A stretch of DNA of 64,000 nucleotides from Paenibacillus chondroitinus NBRC 15376 (GTDB lineage: Bacteria; Bacillota; Bacilli; Paenibacillales; NBRC-103111): contig NZ_BILW01000011.1 of NCBI RefSeq assembly GCF_004000765.1, positions 1 to 64,000 of the forward strand, given 5' to 3'. Under the pieces are notes generated by a model. That model did no database searches, was not told the DNA's origin, and saw nothing but the letters and a program-made list of their open reading frames with translations. Position 1 is the stretch's first letter, and each line of letters starts with the position of its first letter. Shown here piece by piece: positions 9,443-17,681 of the stretch. The position numbers and the translations under genes were made by a program.

Positions 9443-10609
9443 ATGCACGCACGTATCTCGAGTCAAGCAGTCAAACAACCGGCACAAGGAGGGAATTCAA
9501 GAAGGTCAAGTACGCAGCAGAATGTTTCGAATCATCCCTATTCATCCCTCTTACAATTACAACGAACGATCGGAAATAAAGCTGTCCAGCAGATGATAGT
9601 CGGAACGCCACTGATACAAGCTATGAGATGGCCATCTGCTAAGCAGCAAACCAAACTAATTAGCCAAATCGATGAATATTGGAGCGACTTGGACAATTCG
9701 GATGTTAAGGAATTCTATGAGTGGTGCACTTCGGATAAACAATTTGAGATTATTCCCAAGGAACTTAGCCACTCGGAATGGAAAACGTTAAGGAGCAAAT
9801 GCACAGGAGCACAGATGGATGAACAAGGTTTTTCGGGCGATCCTAGTGAGGGGAATGTAAGGGCTATTTTTACCTTCCTTACAGCGAAGAAAGTGGTTCC
9901 CTTCAAAAGTTTCGATATGGGAACTTATGTGGAATTCAATGATCTGTTAGCTGCTGATATCGCAAGCAAGCAAACCCAAGGGACCTTCAACCTCGATCGA
10001 ATTATTGAATTGGATAAATCATTCGCTTTTGATCTCGTAGAGGCAGACAAGGAAAGGCATGCTGCGCGATGGGAGAAAGAGAACAATTCGGATCTCGAAA
10101 GAGAGAAGATATTGACACTTAATCAAAAAATTAAAGCGGCAAAAGAAAAAATACAACTTGCCCTAACATCATTGGTTCATGCCCATGAGACCAGGATCGC
10201 TGAGGAGAAAGAAGCGGCCAAAAAGCAAGCGAAGATCGACGGTGCGATTCTAGCCGCTGAGCAGTCTTATGCAATTACTGGTTGCAGCGCATTGACACAA
10301 GCGATATGGAATAGTACGAAAGCAAATGCCGGGGCAACGGGTTATTTGGAGATCGGCGGATCGTATTCTGCCCAGGAATTGCAAACCGCTCATGATGAAT
10401 GGCGTGATTTTGGCATCGCGTATAACAGTTCGGTCGGCAAAGTCGATTTTCTGGAAAATATTCATAGTCCGGGGAATGGGACGGCACAGGATAAAACAGG
10501 CCATGCCAATTACGAGAGCCGCTCTTGCTCCAGCCAAGTAGATTTCATCTCGACGTGGGGTGGAAGCCGTACGGTTATGCACGTGGGTTTACGCGGAACT
10601 GAGAAGTAA
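9443..10609 (+). CDS. LQRTIGN-motif protein, possible exported effector
   Basis: A 388-residue protein with no signal peptide. Residues 36-52 read LLQLQRTIGNKAVQQMI, followed by TPLIQAMRW. This motif and its trailing IQA/IQK block are known from the N-termini of DUF4157-type proteins associated with extracellular contractile injection systems. The central part (about 185-290) is charged and helical, probably coiled coil. The last 100 residues are different in character, with Cys, Gly and aromatic residues (GHANYESRSCSSQ, then FISTWGG), and may be a separate folded domain; I cannot name it. The start ATG has GGGGGAG upstream. It stands alone between two terminators. A second such protein lies at 36105. 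Confidence 0.75.
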   Translation: MHARISSQAVKQPAQGGNSRRSSTQQNVSNHPYSSLLQLQRTIGNKAVQQMIVGTPLIQAMRWPSAKQQTKLISQIDEYWSDLDNSDVKEFYEWCTSDKQFEIIPKELSHSEWKTLRSKCTGAQMDEQGFSGDPSEGNVRAIFTFLTAKKVVPFKSFDMGTYVEFNDLLAADIASKQTQGTFNLDRIIELDKSFAFDLVEADKERHAARWEKENNSDLEREKILTLNQKIKAAKEKIQLALTSLVHAHETRIAEEKEAAKKQAKIDGAILAAEQSYAITGCSALTQAIWNSTKANAGATGYLEIGGSYSAQELQTAHDEWRDFGIAYNSSVGKVDFLENIHSPGNGTAQDKTGHANYESRSCSSQVDFISTWGGSRTVMHVGLRGTEK

Positions 10610-10635
10610 GAGGATGTTGAAAAAAAGCATTAGCG

Positions 10636-10658
10636 AACCGCGCTTAGCGCGGTTTTTT
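10636..10658 (+). terminator. Rho-independent terminator
   Basis: AACCGCGC, TTA loop, GCGCGGTT, then TTTTC. It closes the LQRTIGN gene. Confidence 0.85.
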
Positions 10659-10761
10659 CGATAAAAGGTTACTTCCCTATTACTTGTATGATACAATGAG
10701 TTTAGAATTTTACAGAAGATGGCATGCTACATACAACAAACATGTGTTGAGGTGAAAGGAT

Positions 10762-12090
10762 TTGAATGACAAAGTTGTGCTGCCGGTTTGGACGGTCGGC
10801 TTATTTATCGTTATCATGAATACGACGATGTTTAATGTTTCTATCCCCAGTATTATTGGTGATCTCCAAATATCGGCGGATCTCGGGGCGTGGGTCATTT
10901 CTAGTTATTCCATCGGATATGCGTTATCCACGGTTATCTACAGCAGGTTAACGGACATTGTGCCATTAAGAAGGTTGCTGATGGTGGGGCTGCTTGTGCT
11001 TGGCCTCTCTTCCGTATATGGAATCTTTGCTCACAGTTTCGGTGCTTTACTTACCGCGCGTATCCTTCAATCCGCTGGTGCCGGCGTCATGGCTGGATTA
11101 GGTTTGGTGCTGGCGAGCCGATACGTGCCCATGGAAAGACGCGGCTCCGCCATCGCCATGATCTCAGCTGGAAGTGCCATGGCATTCGGTTTAGGCCCGA
11201 TTGTAGGAGGGCTTATCAGTGAATATTTTGGCTGGAACGGGCTGTTTGCGATCACTTGCCTCGTCTTGGTCATCTTGCCGGTACTGCTTCGTTTGCTTCC
11301 GAAGGAGGACCCTCAGCCTTTCCGCTTCGATCTCATCGGAGCCATCTTAACGGTTATCAATGCCGCTACCATTCTATTAGCAGTAACGCAATTATCTATG
11401 ATTTGGATTTTGGTCAGCGTTGTATCCTTCTTGCTGCATGCGTGGCATTTGAGACGGGGGAAAGAGACGTTCATCAACCCGGATTTATTGAGGAATCATG
11501 ATTTTCGCAAATTGGTCGTCATTGGGTTTTGTGTGTTGGTTTTAAATCTCGGAAATCTGTTTCTGATGCCGCTAGTCCTGGCAAACCTGTTTCATCGCTC
11601 AGCGATGGAAATCGGCTTGACGATTGCGCCAGGCGCCATCTTGTCGGCATTCTTGACTCGCTTCGTCGGTCGCTGGATTGACACCTATGGGAACTTGCGT
11701 TTTCTGCTGATCGGGCACATCGTGCTTTCTATAGTTATGCTGCTTTTTTACGCTGTCGTAGGGACTTCGTCCATCGTTGTGCTTGTCGGGTATATTTGCT
11801 TTTCACCCGCCTTTTCAGCAACGCTGTCCTCTTTAAACAACGAGACTTCGCGTATTCTACCGAAAACGCTCATCGGATCGGGCATGGGACTGATGCAGTT
11901 GATTCAGTTCTGCGGCGGATCGATTTCGGTTGCCGTGTGTGGCATTTTGCTTGAGGTTCAAACTCATACGAGCCTTGCTCTGTCCTATCAGCACGTGTAT
12001 GGTTTATTGCTGCTAATTGGTTTAGTCTCAATCGGGATGTTATTGTGGTACCGATCTTCGGGAAAAAGAGTACGACAGATTGAAAATTGA
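10762..12090 (+). CDS. MFS transporter, drug-exporter type
   Basis: A 442-residue major facilitator with about 12-14 membrane segments. It starts at TTG behind GAGGTGAAAGGA. The early segments TTMFNVSIPSIIGDL and the motif-A-like SRLTDIVPLRRLL, together with SAGAGVMAGLGLVLASRY (motif C region), fit the proton-driven multidrug/tetracycline exporter group (DHA2-like). The substrate is unknown. The next gene is an Rrf2 regulator on the same strand with its own promoter region, so co-regulation is uncertain. Confidence 0.85.
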   Translation: MNDKVVLPVWTVGLFIVIMNTTMFNVSIPSIIGDLQISADLGAWVISSYSIGYALSTVIYSRLTDIVPLRRLLMVGLLVLGLSSVYGIFAHSFGALLTARILQSAGAGVMAGLGLVLASRYVPMERRGSAIAMISAGSAMAFGLGPIVGGLISEYFGWNGLFAITCLVLVILPVLLRLLPKEDPQPFRFDLIGAILTVINAATILLAVTQLSMIWILVSVVSFLLHAWHLRRGKETFINPDLLRNHDFRKLVVIGFCVLVLNLGNLFLMPLVLANLFHRSAMEIGLTIAPGAILSAFLTRFVGRWIDTYGNLRFLLIGHIVLSIVMLLFYAVVGTSSIVVLVGYICFSPAFSATLSSLNNETSRILPKTLIGSGMGLMQLIQFCGGSISVAVCGILLEVQTHTSLALSYQHVYGLLLLIGLVSIGMLLWYRSSGKRVRQIEN

Positions 12091-12135
12091 TTTTCGCAAA
12101 ATCAATGACTTGTAAAAAAAGTGAAGGTCAGCTAT

Positions 12136-12156
12136 TATGGATATTGCAGGTCCATA
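12136..12156 (+). promoter_or_regulatory. Candidate Rrf2 operator (autoregulation)
   Basis: A perfect dyad TATGGA-N9-TCCATA lies 41 bases before the rrf2 start. The same arrangement with one changed base recurs at 12709, ahead of the next gene. Confidence 0.6.
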
Positions 12157-12196
12157 AAGATGCTGAACATATTTTAATCGCTGGAAGGTGTTACTT

Positions 12197-12670
12197 ATGC
12201 AATTCTCCAAAAGCACAGGCCACGCTCTGCACGCCGTCATTCATTTAGCTCGCGCTGAAAGAGGCCAGCATGTAGGCATTAAGGAATTAGCTGCGCTTCT
12301 GGGAGTCTCCGAGAGCTATCTGTCCAAAATCATGTCGAAGCTGCGGCAGGATGGCATCGTGCGTGCAATGACAGGTGCAAGTGGGGGCTACGAGTTGGCT
12401 AAATCAGCCAATCTGATTACGTTTCTTGATGTCATTCAAGTTGTGGAAGGCCGTCAGAAGATGTATGAATGCTTCAATCTGGATTCACAGCAGCATCAAT
12501 TGTTTTTTGAATCAGAAGAGCAGGCTTCACAGCATACCGGCCATCATGAAGGCAACGGCTGTTTGGTTAAAAAAGTGATGGATGGCGCTGAACAGCAAAT
12601 GGTTCATTATTTACAGCAGCACACGATTCAGGGGGTACTTGATTCAGCGGCAGCTACAAGTACAAAGTAA
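12197..12670 (+). CDS. Rrf2 family transcriptional regulator
   Basis: A 157-residue regulator with the winged-helix pattern GHALHAVIHLA, ELAALLGVSESYLSKIM and the wing GASGGYELAK. Cys residues appear near positions 94 (YECF) and 117 (GNGC) with nearby His (HTGHH), not the classic three-Cys Fe-S cluster of IscR, so it may sense redox or thiol stress in another way. I chose ATG at 12197, 8 bases after GGAAGG, rather than the GTG at 12188. Dyads before this gene and before the flavoprotein gene suggest that it controls both. Confidence 0.9.
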   Translation: MQFSKSTGHALHAVIHLARAERGQHVGIKELAALLGVSESYLSKIMSKLRQDGIVRAMTGASGGYELAKSANLITFLDVIQVVEGRQKMYECFNLDSQQHQLFFESEEQASQHTGHHEGNGCLVKKVMDGAEQQMVHYLQQHTIQGVLDSAAATSTK

Positions 12671-12708
12671 GCAGTAAACAAGGAGCTATCAGCTTCTTAT
12701 GGCTATAT

Positions 12709-12729
12709 TATGGATATTAAAGATCCAGA
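12709..12729 (+). promoter_or_regulatory. Candidate Rrf2 operator before flavoprotein gene
   Basis: TATGGA-N9-TCCAGA, one mismatch from the perfect dyad at 12136. It ends 12 bases before the flavoprotein start, so bound protein would block transcription or initiation. Confidence 0.55.
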
Positions 12730-12741
12730 AAGGTGATGGAT

Positions 12742-13656
12742 ATGAAACAGTTCATGGATGTAGGGATTATCGGCGGAGGACCAGCAGGATTGAACGCAGC
12801 ACTTGTGCTCGGGAGGGCCAGAAAAAACGTCGTGGTCATCGACGAAAGCCGGCCTCGAAATCGAGTAACACGGCACACGCATGGTTTTCTCACACGGGAT
12901 GGCATTACCCCGGCGGAATTTCGGCGGATTGCGAGAGAAGAGATTCAAGCGTATCCATCCGTTCAGTTTGCTGATGAGACAGCGATAACGATAACAGGCG
13001 CCGATGGTGACTTTCAGATCACGACTGAACAAGGCAGCACGTACCGGGCGAAAAAATTGCTGTTCGCCGTAGGCATGAAAGACCTTCCGGTCGATATAGA
13101 GGGCTTGGCTGAAGTGTACGGCAAAAGCGCGTTCGTTTGTCCCTACTGCGACGGATGGGAGCTGCGAGACCAACCGCTTGTCGTGATTACGAAAGGCGCG
13201 AAAGCGATGCATATGGCCAAATTGCTGGCCGGTTGGACCTCGGACTATGTTATTTGCACGAATGGACCTGATGAGTTAACGGATGAACAACGCGAAGAAC
13301 TCAAGCAGCATCATGTATCCGTATATGATTCACCGATCTTACGCATTGAGTCAGACAAGGGAATGGTGCAGCAAGTGTTACTGGAAGACGGCAAGCTTGT
13401 TCCTTGCACGGGTATATTTTTTGCACCGAAGCTTGCTGCCGGATCTGATCTCCCTCAAACGCTTGGTTGCGAGAGGACGGAAGCCGGGGCTATTGTCGTA
13501 GATGCTTTCGGAAAAACGAACGTTCCGGGTATTTATGGTGCTGGTGACGCCTCTTCAGAAATGTATCAAGCGATTGCAGCCGCCTCATCAGGTGCTCTAG
13601 CGGGCGCTGGAATTAATAATGAGCTGCTTATAGAAGCTTGGGATCGTCAGGGCTAG
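12742..13656 (+). CDS. Thioredoxin-reductase-like FAD/NAD(P) oxidoreductase
   Basis: A 304-residue flavoprotein. The FAD site is GIIGGGPAGLNAA (from residue 8) and the late FAD block is GIYGAGDASS. Where thioredoxin reductase has CATC, this protein has CPYC at 133-136 followed by DGWE, so a dithiol is kept but the protein is a side branch of the family. The NADPH-site glycine pattern between residues 145 and 165 is weak. It probably transfers electrons to a small thiol partner or oxidant. I chose ATG at 12742 because GAAAGG lies 8 bases upstream; in-frame GTG 12733 and ATG 12736 are too close to it. Confidence 0.88.
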   Translation: MKQFMDVGIIGGGPAGLNAALVLGRARKNVVVIDESRPRNRVTRHTHGFLTRDGITPAEFRRIAREEIQAYPSVQFADETAITITGADGDFQITTEQGSTYRAKKLLFAVGMKDLPVDIEGLAEVYGKSAFVCPYCDGWELRDQPLVVITKGAKAMHMAKLLAGWTSDYVICTNGPDELTDEQREELKQHHVSVYDSPILRIESDKGMVQQVLLEDGKLVPCTGIFFAPKLAAGSDLPQTLGCERTEAGAIVVDAFGKTNVPGIYGAGDASSEMYQAIAAASSGALAGAGINNELLIEAWDRQG

Positions 13657-13738
13657 ATGAAAGCTGAGAGTAAACTTTAGCAAATTCGTCTTCTTATTAT
13701 CATGCAATAAAGGATAATTCAGTATGGGTTGTAAAAAA

Positions 13739-13775
13739 AACCAGCTTCTCGTCAATTTCACGAGGAGCTGGTTTT
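13739..13775. terminator. Bidirectional terminator
   Basis: AACCAGCTTCTCGT pairs with ACGAGGAGCTGGTT with A-rich and T-rich flanks on both sides. It serves the flavoprotein gene and the convergent azoreductase gene. Confidence 0.8.
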
Positions 13776-13794
13776 GAATTTCACCAGAAATAAA

Positions 13795-14436
13795 TCAGAA
13801 AGTTAATGCTAGTGTGCGAGCTTCTTGAACGGCTTTTTCTTTAATAGCTTGAGCTTGATCCGCAGCAGCAGCCATGCCTTCTACAAAAATAGCATCAAAG
13901 CTTGGCACGCCCAAGAATTTCATGATGGTGTCCAAGTGGCGATGGCTCATTTCGAAATCAGCGTAAGCCGATCCAGGAGAGAGGACGCTGCCGCTAGCTT
14001 GAATATGAAGGGCTTTTTTATCGGTTAATTGCCCAACAGGACCTACACCGGCCACATACTTGAAGGTTTTGCCTGCGACACAGATCGCGTCAATATAATC
14101 TTTGAGCACTGGTGGATAGGAGAAATTCCACACCGGATTGACGAATACATACTTGTCAGCTGCAACGAATTGATCAACAAGCCCGGATAGACGGCTAACT
14201 TTCTTTTGGTCGGAGGCAGTTAATTGATCAAATGCTGTGCCAGCACCTAATTTTCCCCAAGCGGTGAGAACTTCGGCGTCAATGCGAGGGATGTCCATTT
14301 GAAAGAGGTCTAGGTAAATCACTTCATCATTCGGGTTAGCCTCGCGGTAAGCTTGAATAAATTGGTTCCCGACAGTTGTGCTATAAGATGCTTCACCTTG
14401 CATAGGGTGAGCAGAGATATAAAGTACAGTTGACAT
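13795..14436 (-). CDS. azoR: FMN-dependent NADH-azoreductase
   Basis: A 213-residue flavodoxin-fold quinone/azo reductase. The phosphate loop region is AHPMQGEASYSTTVGNQF near the N-terminus, FVNPVWNFSYPPVLKDYID matches the family FMN-binding PMYNF-like block, and ASGSVLSPGSAYADFE is the second FMN loop. It reduces quinones and azo compounds using NADH. The start at 14436 is set by AGAAGGAA upstream; the reading frame extends further but without a site. A MarR gene lies upstream on the same strand and a palindrome sits before this start, so it is likely quinone- or electrophile-inducible. Confidence 0.92.
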   Translation of the reverse strand: MSTVLYISAHPMQGEASYSTTVGNQFIQAYREANPNDEVIYLDLFQMDIPRIDAEVLTAWGKLGAGTAFDQLTASDQKKVSRLSGLVDQFVAADKYVFVNPVWNFSYPPVLKDYIDAICVAGKTFKYVAGVGPVGQLTDKKALHIQASGSVLSPGSAYADFEMSHRHLDTIMKFLGVPSFDAIFVEGMAAAADQAQAIKEKAVQEARTLALTF

Positions 14437-14484
14437 TATTAATTCCTTCTTTCTATATTGAAATATTAAATTATTTTTATTGAC

Positions 14485-14501
14485 TAACATTTAGTATGTT
14501 A
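14485..14501. promoter_or_regulatory. Candidate MarR operator
   Basis: A perfect inverted repeat TAACAT-N5-ATGTTA lies 49 bases before azoR. A half site TAACAT recurs at 14526-14531. This is the expected form of a site for the MarR protein encoded next door. Confidence 0.6.
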
Positions 14502-14549
14502 CTATTAAAATATCGTTATGTCCATTAACATATAGTGGTAGAACATGCA

Positions 14550-14591
14550 AACACAAAAAGGCTGCCCAAGGAGGGCAAGCCTTTTTGTGTT
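14550..14591 (-). terminator. Terminator between marR-type gene and azoR
   Basis: AACACAAAAAGGC pairs with GCCTTTTTGTGTT and GGGC/GCCC extends it with one bulge. On the minus strand the T-run lies in the descending arm. It overlaps the regulator's stop codon. Confidence 0.7.
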
Positions 14592-15021
14592 AAGCAAAGA
14601 TCCTGTTAAATTTACTTAGGAGCTCACCGAATTTTTGCTGATCTTCCGCAGGCCAATCTCGCAGCAGTTCCGCAACGCGTTCATAGCGAGCCTGCTTGTT
14701 GGAGGCCAATTCCGCGGCGCCGCTTTCCGTGATTTGCAGCGAGTAGGCGCGTCCATCCTGAGGATCGGGAATCCGGTAGACGTAGCCTTTTTGCTCCAGT
14801 GAAGCGGTCTGTCGACTGATTGTCGAGATATCCAGCTGGAACTCCTCCGCCAAAGCTTTCACACCGGACGAGCCGTTCGAAGAGATCTGATGGAGCAATA
14901 GATAAGCGGAACGGTCTAACGTGCCGATTTTTTTATTGGTCGTCGCAGCAAGGAATCGACGCATGAGGATGGCGAGTTCGAGCTCAATCGTTTCAGCGGG
15001 ATGATCGATCTTTTCGGACAT
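14590..15021 (-). CDS. MarR family transcriptional regulator
   Basis: A 143-residue winged-helix regulator: GVKALAEEFQLDISTISRQTASLEQKGYVYRIPDPQDGRAYSLQIT is the recognition helix plus wing, written here as positions about 53-98. No conserved redox Cys is present, so it probably binds a small aromatic ligand. It likely represses azoR via the palindrome at 14485. The start has GAGGT 6 bases upstream. Confidence 0.9.
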   Translation of the reverse strand: MSEKIDHPAETIELELAILMRRFLAATTNKKIGTLDRSAYLLLHQISSNGSSGVKALAEEFQLDISTISRQTASLEQKGYVYRIPDPQDGRAYSLQITESGAAELASNKQARYERVAELLRDWPAEDQQKFGELLSKFNRIFA

Positions 15022-15132
15022 GGAGTACCTCGTTTATAATTTAGTAGATATGACTATGAATTCATCGTAACATACAAGGTTTATTTTGAATATGTTTCAG
15101 AATAGGGTGCGAATTACAATTGAAGTTCTATG

Positions 15133-15172
15133 TATATAGTTGTATAATACAAATATATAGTTGCATTATACA
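15133..15172 (+). promoter_or_regulatory. Tandem direct repeat in CBS gene promoter
   Basis: TATATAGTTGTATAATACA at 15133 and TATATAGTTGCATTATACA at 15154 are 19-mers with two mismatches, spaced exactly 21 bases (two helix turns). The first contains the palindrome TGTAT-A-ATACA. It looks like a paired operator overlapping the promoter; the regulator is not identified. Confidence 0.5.
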
Positions 15173-15211
15173 TCTAGATACATCAGAAGGCAATGATATG
15201 GGGGGATCGTC

Positions 15212-15667
15212 ATGAAAGCAAAAGAGATCATGGTTCGCCAAGTTTACAAAGTGAAAGAAAACGACCCTGTTAGCGATGTGATTGAGAAATTTATCAAATA
15301 CAGAATCAGCGGGCTTCCTGTTGTCAACGAGCGAAATGAAGTGGTTGCGTATATTAGTGATGGAGATATTATGCGCTACATCGGTAAGCATGATGATCAT
15401 GTATTCGGATCTTATATGTACACAGCTGTGGTCAAAGGGGATGACGAAGAGTTTGATGAAAGAGTTCGCAGCTTACTTCCAATGTGTGTCATGAGAATCG
15501 CTCAAAAGAAAGTGATTGCCGTAGATGCGGAAGAAGATATCGAGCAAATCGCAGCCATTTTGGGTAAAAAACGAATTAAAAAACTGCCGGTGGTCCATCG
15601 CGGCGTATTAGTTGGCATCATTAGCAGGGGAGACGTTATCCGGCATTCCTTTCAAACCTTATTGTAA
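15212..15667 (+). CDS. CBS-domain-pair protein
   Basis: A 151-residue protein made of two CBS domains (about 1-60 and 80-145), with the repeated pattern SGLPVVNERNEVVAYISDGDI and KLPVVHRGVLVGIISRGDV. Such stand-alone pairs bind adenosyl nucleotides (AMP, ATP) and sense energy state or regulate partner enzymes. No catalytic domain is attached. The ribosome site is GGGGGG, 6 bases before ATG. Confidence 0.92.
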   Translation: MKAKEIMVRQVYKVKENDPVSDVIEKFIKYRISGLPVVNERNEVVAYISDGDIMRYIGKHDDHVFGSYMYTAVVKGDDEEFDERVRSLLPMCVMRIAQKKVIAVDAEEDIEQIAAILGKKRIKKLPVVHRGVLVGIISRGDVIRHSFQTLL

Positions 15668-15691
15668 GCGTATACGTAAATTGGAAAAAAG

Positions 15692-15739
15692 AAAAAAGGA
15701 TGTCCTGACAGCCTCGAGAGGTTGGGGGCATCCTTTTTT
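15692..15739. terminator. Bidirectional terminator
   Basis: AAAAAAGGATG pairs with CATCCTTTTTT. It lies between the convergent CBS and NADH dehydrogenase genes. Confidence 0.8.
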
Positions 15740-15745
15740 ACGATA

Positions 15746-16927
15746 TTAATAAGCTAGAGCGGACAAACCATTGATATGGGACAAGTAACGGATGTTACTT
15801 GCTTCTTTCATCAAGGAAGCCGGTAAGCCTTTCAGCTGTGTGTTGTTTCCGCCAATTGTTCCGATTCCGTCTTTGCGGCCTAAGCTGCCAAGTGTTCCGG
15901 AGAATACAGGAACGAATTTGTCCATTGCTCCACCTTTGACTTGAACGGAAAGGTTGTAACCAACGGTTTCACCCATTTGCCATGCAAGCTGTGCAGTAGG
16001 AGGGTATGGTCTTTCGCCACCTTCAGGGAAAACAACCGCGCAGTCGCCTGCAAGGAAGACATCCGAGTGGGAAGTCGATTGAAGCGTTGAAGTGACAGTC
16101 GCACGACCGCGGTCTTCTGCGATTCCGCAGCTGCCGACAACCGGGTTACCTTTCACACCACCGGTCCAAATAATCGTATTTGATTCGATGGTTTGTCCAC
16201 TTTTCAGTGATACCGTGTTTTTGGTAGCTTCGGTAATGGCAACGCCAGTCAAGAAAGTAACGCCGCGTTTCTCAAGGCTTTCCACCGCGCGCTCGATCAG
16301 CACTTTAGGGAATACTGGCAGAATAGCAGGACCTGCTTCTACGCAGAAGATGGAGACATCGCTGAAATCGATGCCTTTGCTGCGGCAAACTTCAGGCAGT
16401 TTATCCGCGAATTCGCCAACAAGCTCAACGCCTGTCAGACCGCCGCCGCCAACAACGATTGTTGCGTCAGCTTTGTTGCCGGATGCTTTGTAAGCATCCA
16501 GACGCGCTTCAACGTGCTCGCGAATACGGTTCGCATCGGAAGCTGATTTGAGAACCATGCTGTTCTCTTCCAGTCCAGGAATGCCGAAGTAGTTCGTTTC
16601 GCTTCCAAGAGCAACGACCAGCGCATCGTAAGTATGTACTGCGCCACTGGTTGTAATGACTTTTTTATCATCCGGTTTAATTTCTTTAATCGTATCAACC
16701 ACGATGTTTACTTGTTTGTTGCCGAGTAGTCTTTGCAAAGGAAGGGCAACGGCTTGCTCTTTAATCGTTCCGCCAGCAAGACGGTGTAATTCCGTAATAA
16801 TTTGATGCGTAGGAAAACGGTTGATGATTGTTATGTTTGCTTCTGAAGCTGTCAGATGTTTGCGCGCTGTTAATGCGGTCAAAAGGCCGCCATAACCGCC
16901 GCCAAGAATAAGTATTTGTTTAGCCAT
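15746..16927 (-). CDS. ndh: Type II NADH dehydrogenase (NDH-2)
   Basis: A 393-residue membrane-associated flavoprotein passing electrons from NADH to quinone without pumping protons. It has two Rossmann folds: FAD site LILGGGYGGLLTA near the start and NADH site ATIVVGGGGLTGVELVGE near residues 155-172, then DVFLAGDCAVV and the quinone-side TAQLAWQMGETVG. The start at 16927 is preferred because AGGG lies 9 bases upstream; ATG 16936 abuts it. It follows the DUF1641 gene after 21 bases, so the two form an operon. Confidence 0.92.
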   Translation of the reverse strand: MAKQILILGGGYGGLLTALTARKHLTASEANITIINRFPTHQIITELHRLAGGTIKEQAVALPLQRLLGNKQVNIVVDTIKEIKPDDKKVITTSGAVHTYDALVVALGSETNYFGIPGLEENSMVLKSASDANRIREHVEARLDAYKASGNKADATIVVGGGGLTGVELVGEFADKLPEVCRSKGIDFSDVSIFCVEAGPAILPVFPKVLIERAVESLEKRGVTFLTGVAITEATKNTVSLKSGQTIESNTIIWTGGVKGNPVVGSCGIAEDRGRATVTSTLQSTSHSDVFLAGDCAVVFPEGGERPYPPTAQLAWQMGETVGYNLSVQVKGGAMDKFVPVFSGTLGSLGRKDGIGTIGGNNTQLKGLPASLMKEASNIRYLSHINGLSALAY

Positions 16928-16948
16928 CGTTATCATCCCTAGTCCGTA

Positions 16949-17380
16949 TTAGTTTTTACGTTCAGCAAGTACGTTCAAGAATGCTTGTGCAAAACGAAGT
17001 GTTTTTTGCACTTCTGGGTCTTTCAGCATTTTTAGAATTCCGAATAGACCGATTGTTGCTCCTGCATCAGCTTGTGAGCGTTCGCCAGCTTCAATAGCCG
17101 CGGATGCAATGTCTTTTGCCTTTTCTTGTACCGGTTTAACAAACTCGCCAATACCATGGGCAAAATCGTTGATCAATACTTTGTCTGTAGCTACACTTTG
17201 CGCAAAATCATAAGCTTTGGTTAACACAGTCACCATTTCTGCCAATTTAGGCAGATTATCGACCAGTACAGTCAGAGATTGTTGCACCTCAGGCTTAAGC
17301 AATTGGTCGAGTACGTCTAACGATTTTGGTTCCGCAGCAGCCGTTGCTGCTACTTCTTGAACAGCAGATGTCTGTGACAT
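16949..17380 (-). CDS. DUF1641 protein
   Basis: A 143-residue protein of the DUF1641 family, which is often encoded beside dehydrogenases such as NDH-2 or formate dehydrogenase. It is Ala- and Lys-rich and helical, with the family segment LPKLAEMVTVLTKAYDF and a C-terminal GLFGILKMLKDPEVQ block. The function is unknown; the setting suggests a partner or membrane adaptor for the downstream NADH dehydrogenase. The start is set by AAAGGAGG 8 bases before ATG, well inside a longer open frame. Confidence 0.85.
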   Translation of the reverse strand: MSQTSAVQEVAATAAAEPKSLDVLDQLLKPEVQQSLTVLVDNLPKLAEMVTVLTKAYDFAQSVATDKVLINDFAHGIGEFVKPVQEKAKDIASAAIEAGERSQADAGATIGLFGILKMLKDPEVQKTLRFAQAFLNVLAERKN

Positions 17381-17460
17381 ATGAAAATCCTCCTTTGCGA
17401 TGAAAAAAAATCGGGTACTGTCACAATGTGTACGGGCGAAACAAACGTTTCCCACATGGT

Positions 17461-17476
17461 TGTAACATTTTTCACA
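17461..17476. promoter_or_regulatory. Possible FNR/CRP-type box
   Basis: TGTAACATTTTTCACA is TGTAA-N6-TCACA, one base from the FNR consensus TGTGA-N6-TCACA. It lies about 80 bases before the DUF1641-ndh operon, whose products belong to respiration. No clear -10 was found at the matching distance, so this is weak. Confidence 0.25.
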
Positions 17477-17623
17477 TAAGAAAATGTCAAGCAACATCGC
17501 ACAATTGGATATAAACCGTATTTAGGTATTGTACACCTAATGGACACAAAATTATAATTGAAAATATTTCAAATTTGTGAACATTGGATGAAAATGAGAC
17601 ACAAAACTACTAGATGAAGTTGA

Positions 17624-17638
17624 TGATAATGATTATCA
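17624..17638. promoter_or_regulatory. Perfect Fur box
   Basis: TGATAAT-G-ATTATCA is an exact 7-1-7 inverted repeat, the core Bacillus Fur site. The only downstream coding signal before the antiporter gene is the frameshifted gene at 17682. Confidence 0.8.
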
Positions 17639-17681
17639 TAGATATTAGAATGAGAAGGACGGAAGGGAAGCTCAATTCACG

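Noticed and set aside
9390-9596. 68-codon plus-strand frame overlapping the first LQRTIGN gene
   Set aside because: Different frame from the motif-bearing protein and no ribosome site.
12703-13212. 169-codon minus-strand frame
   Set aside because: It is a shadow of the flavoprotein gene on the plus strand.
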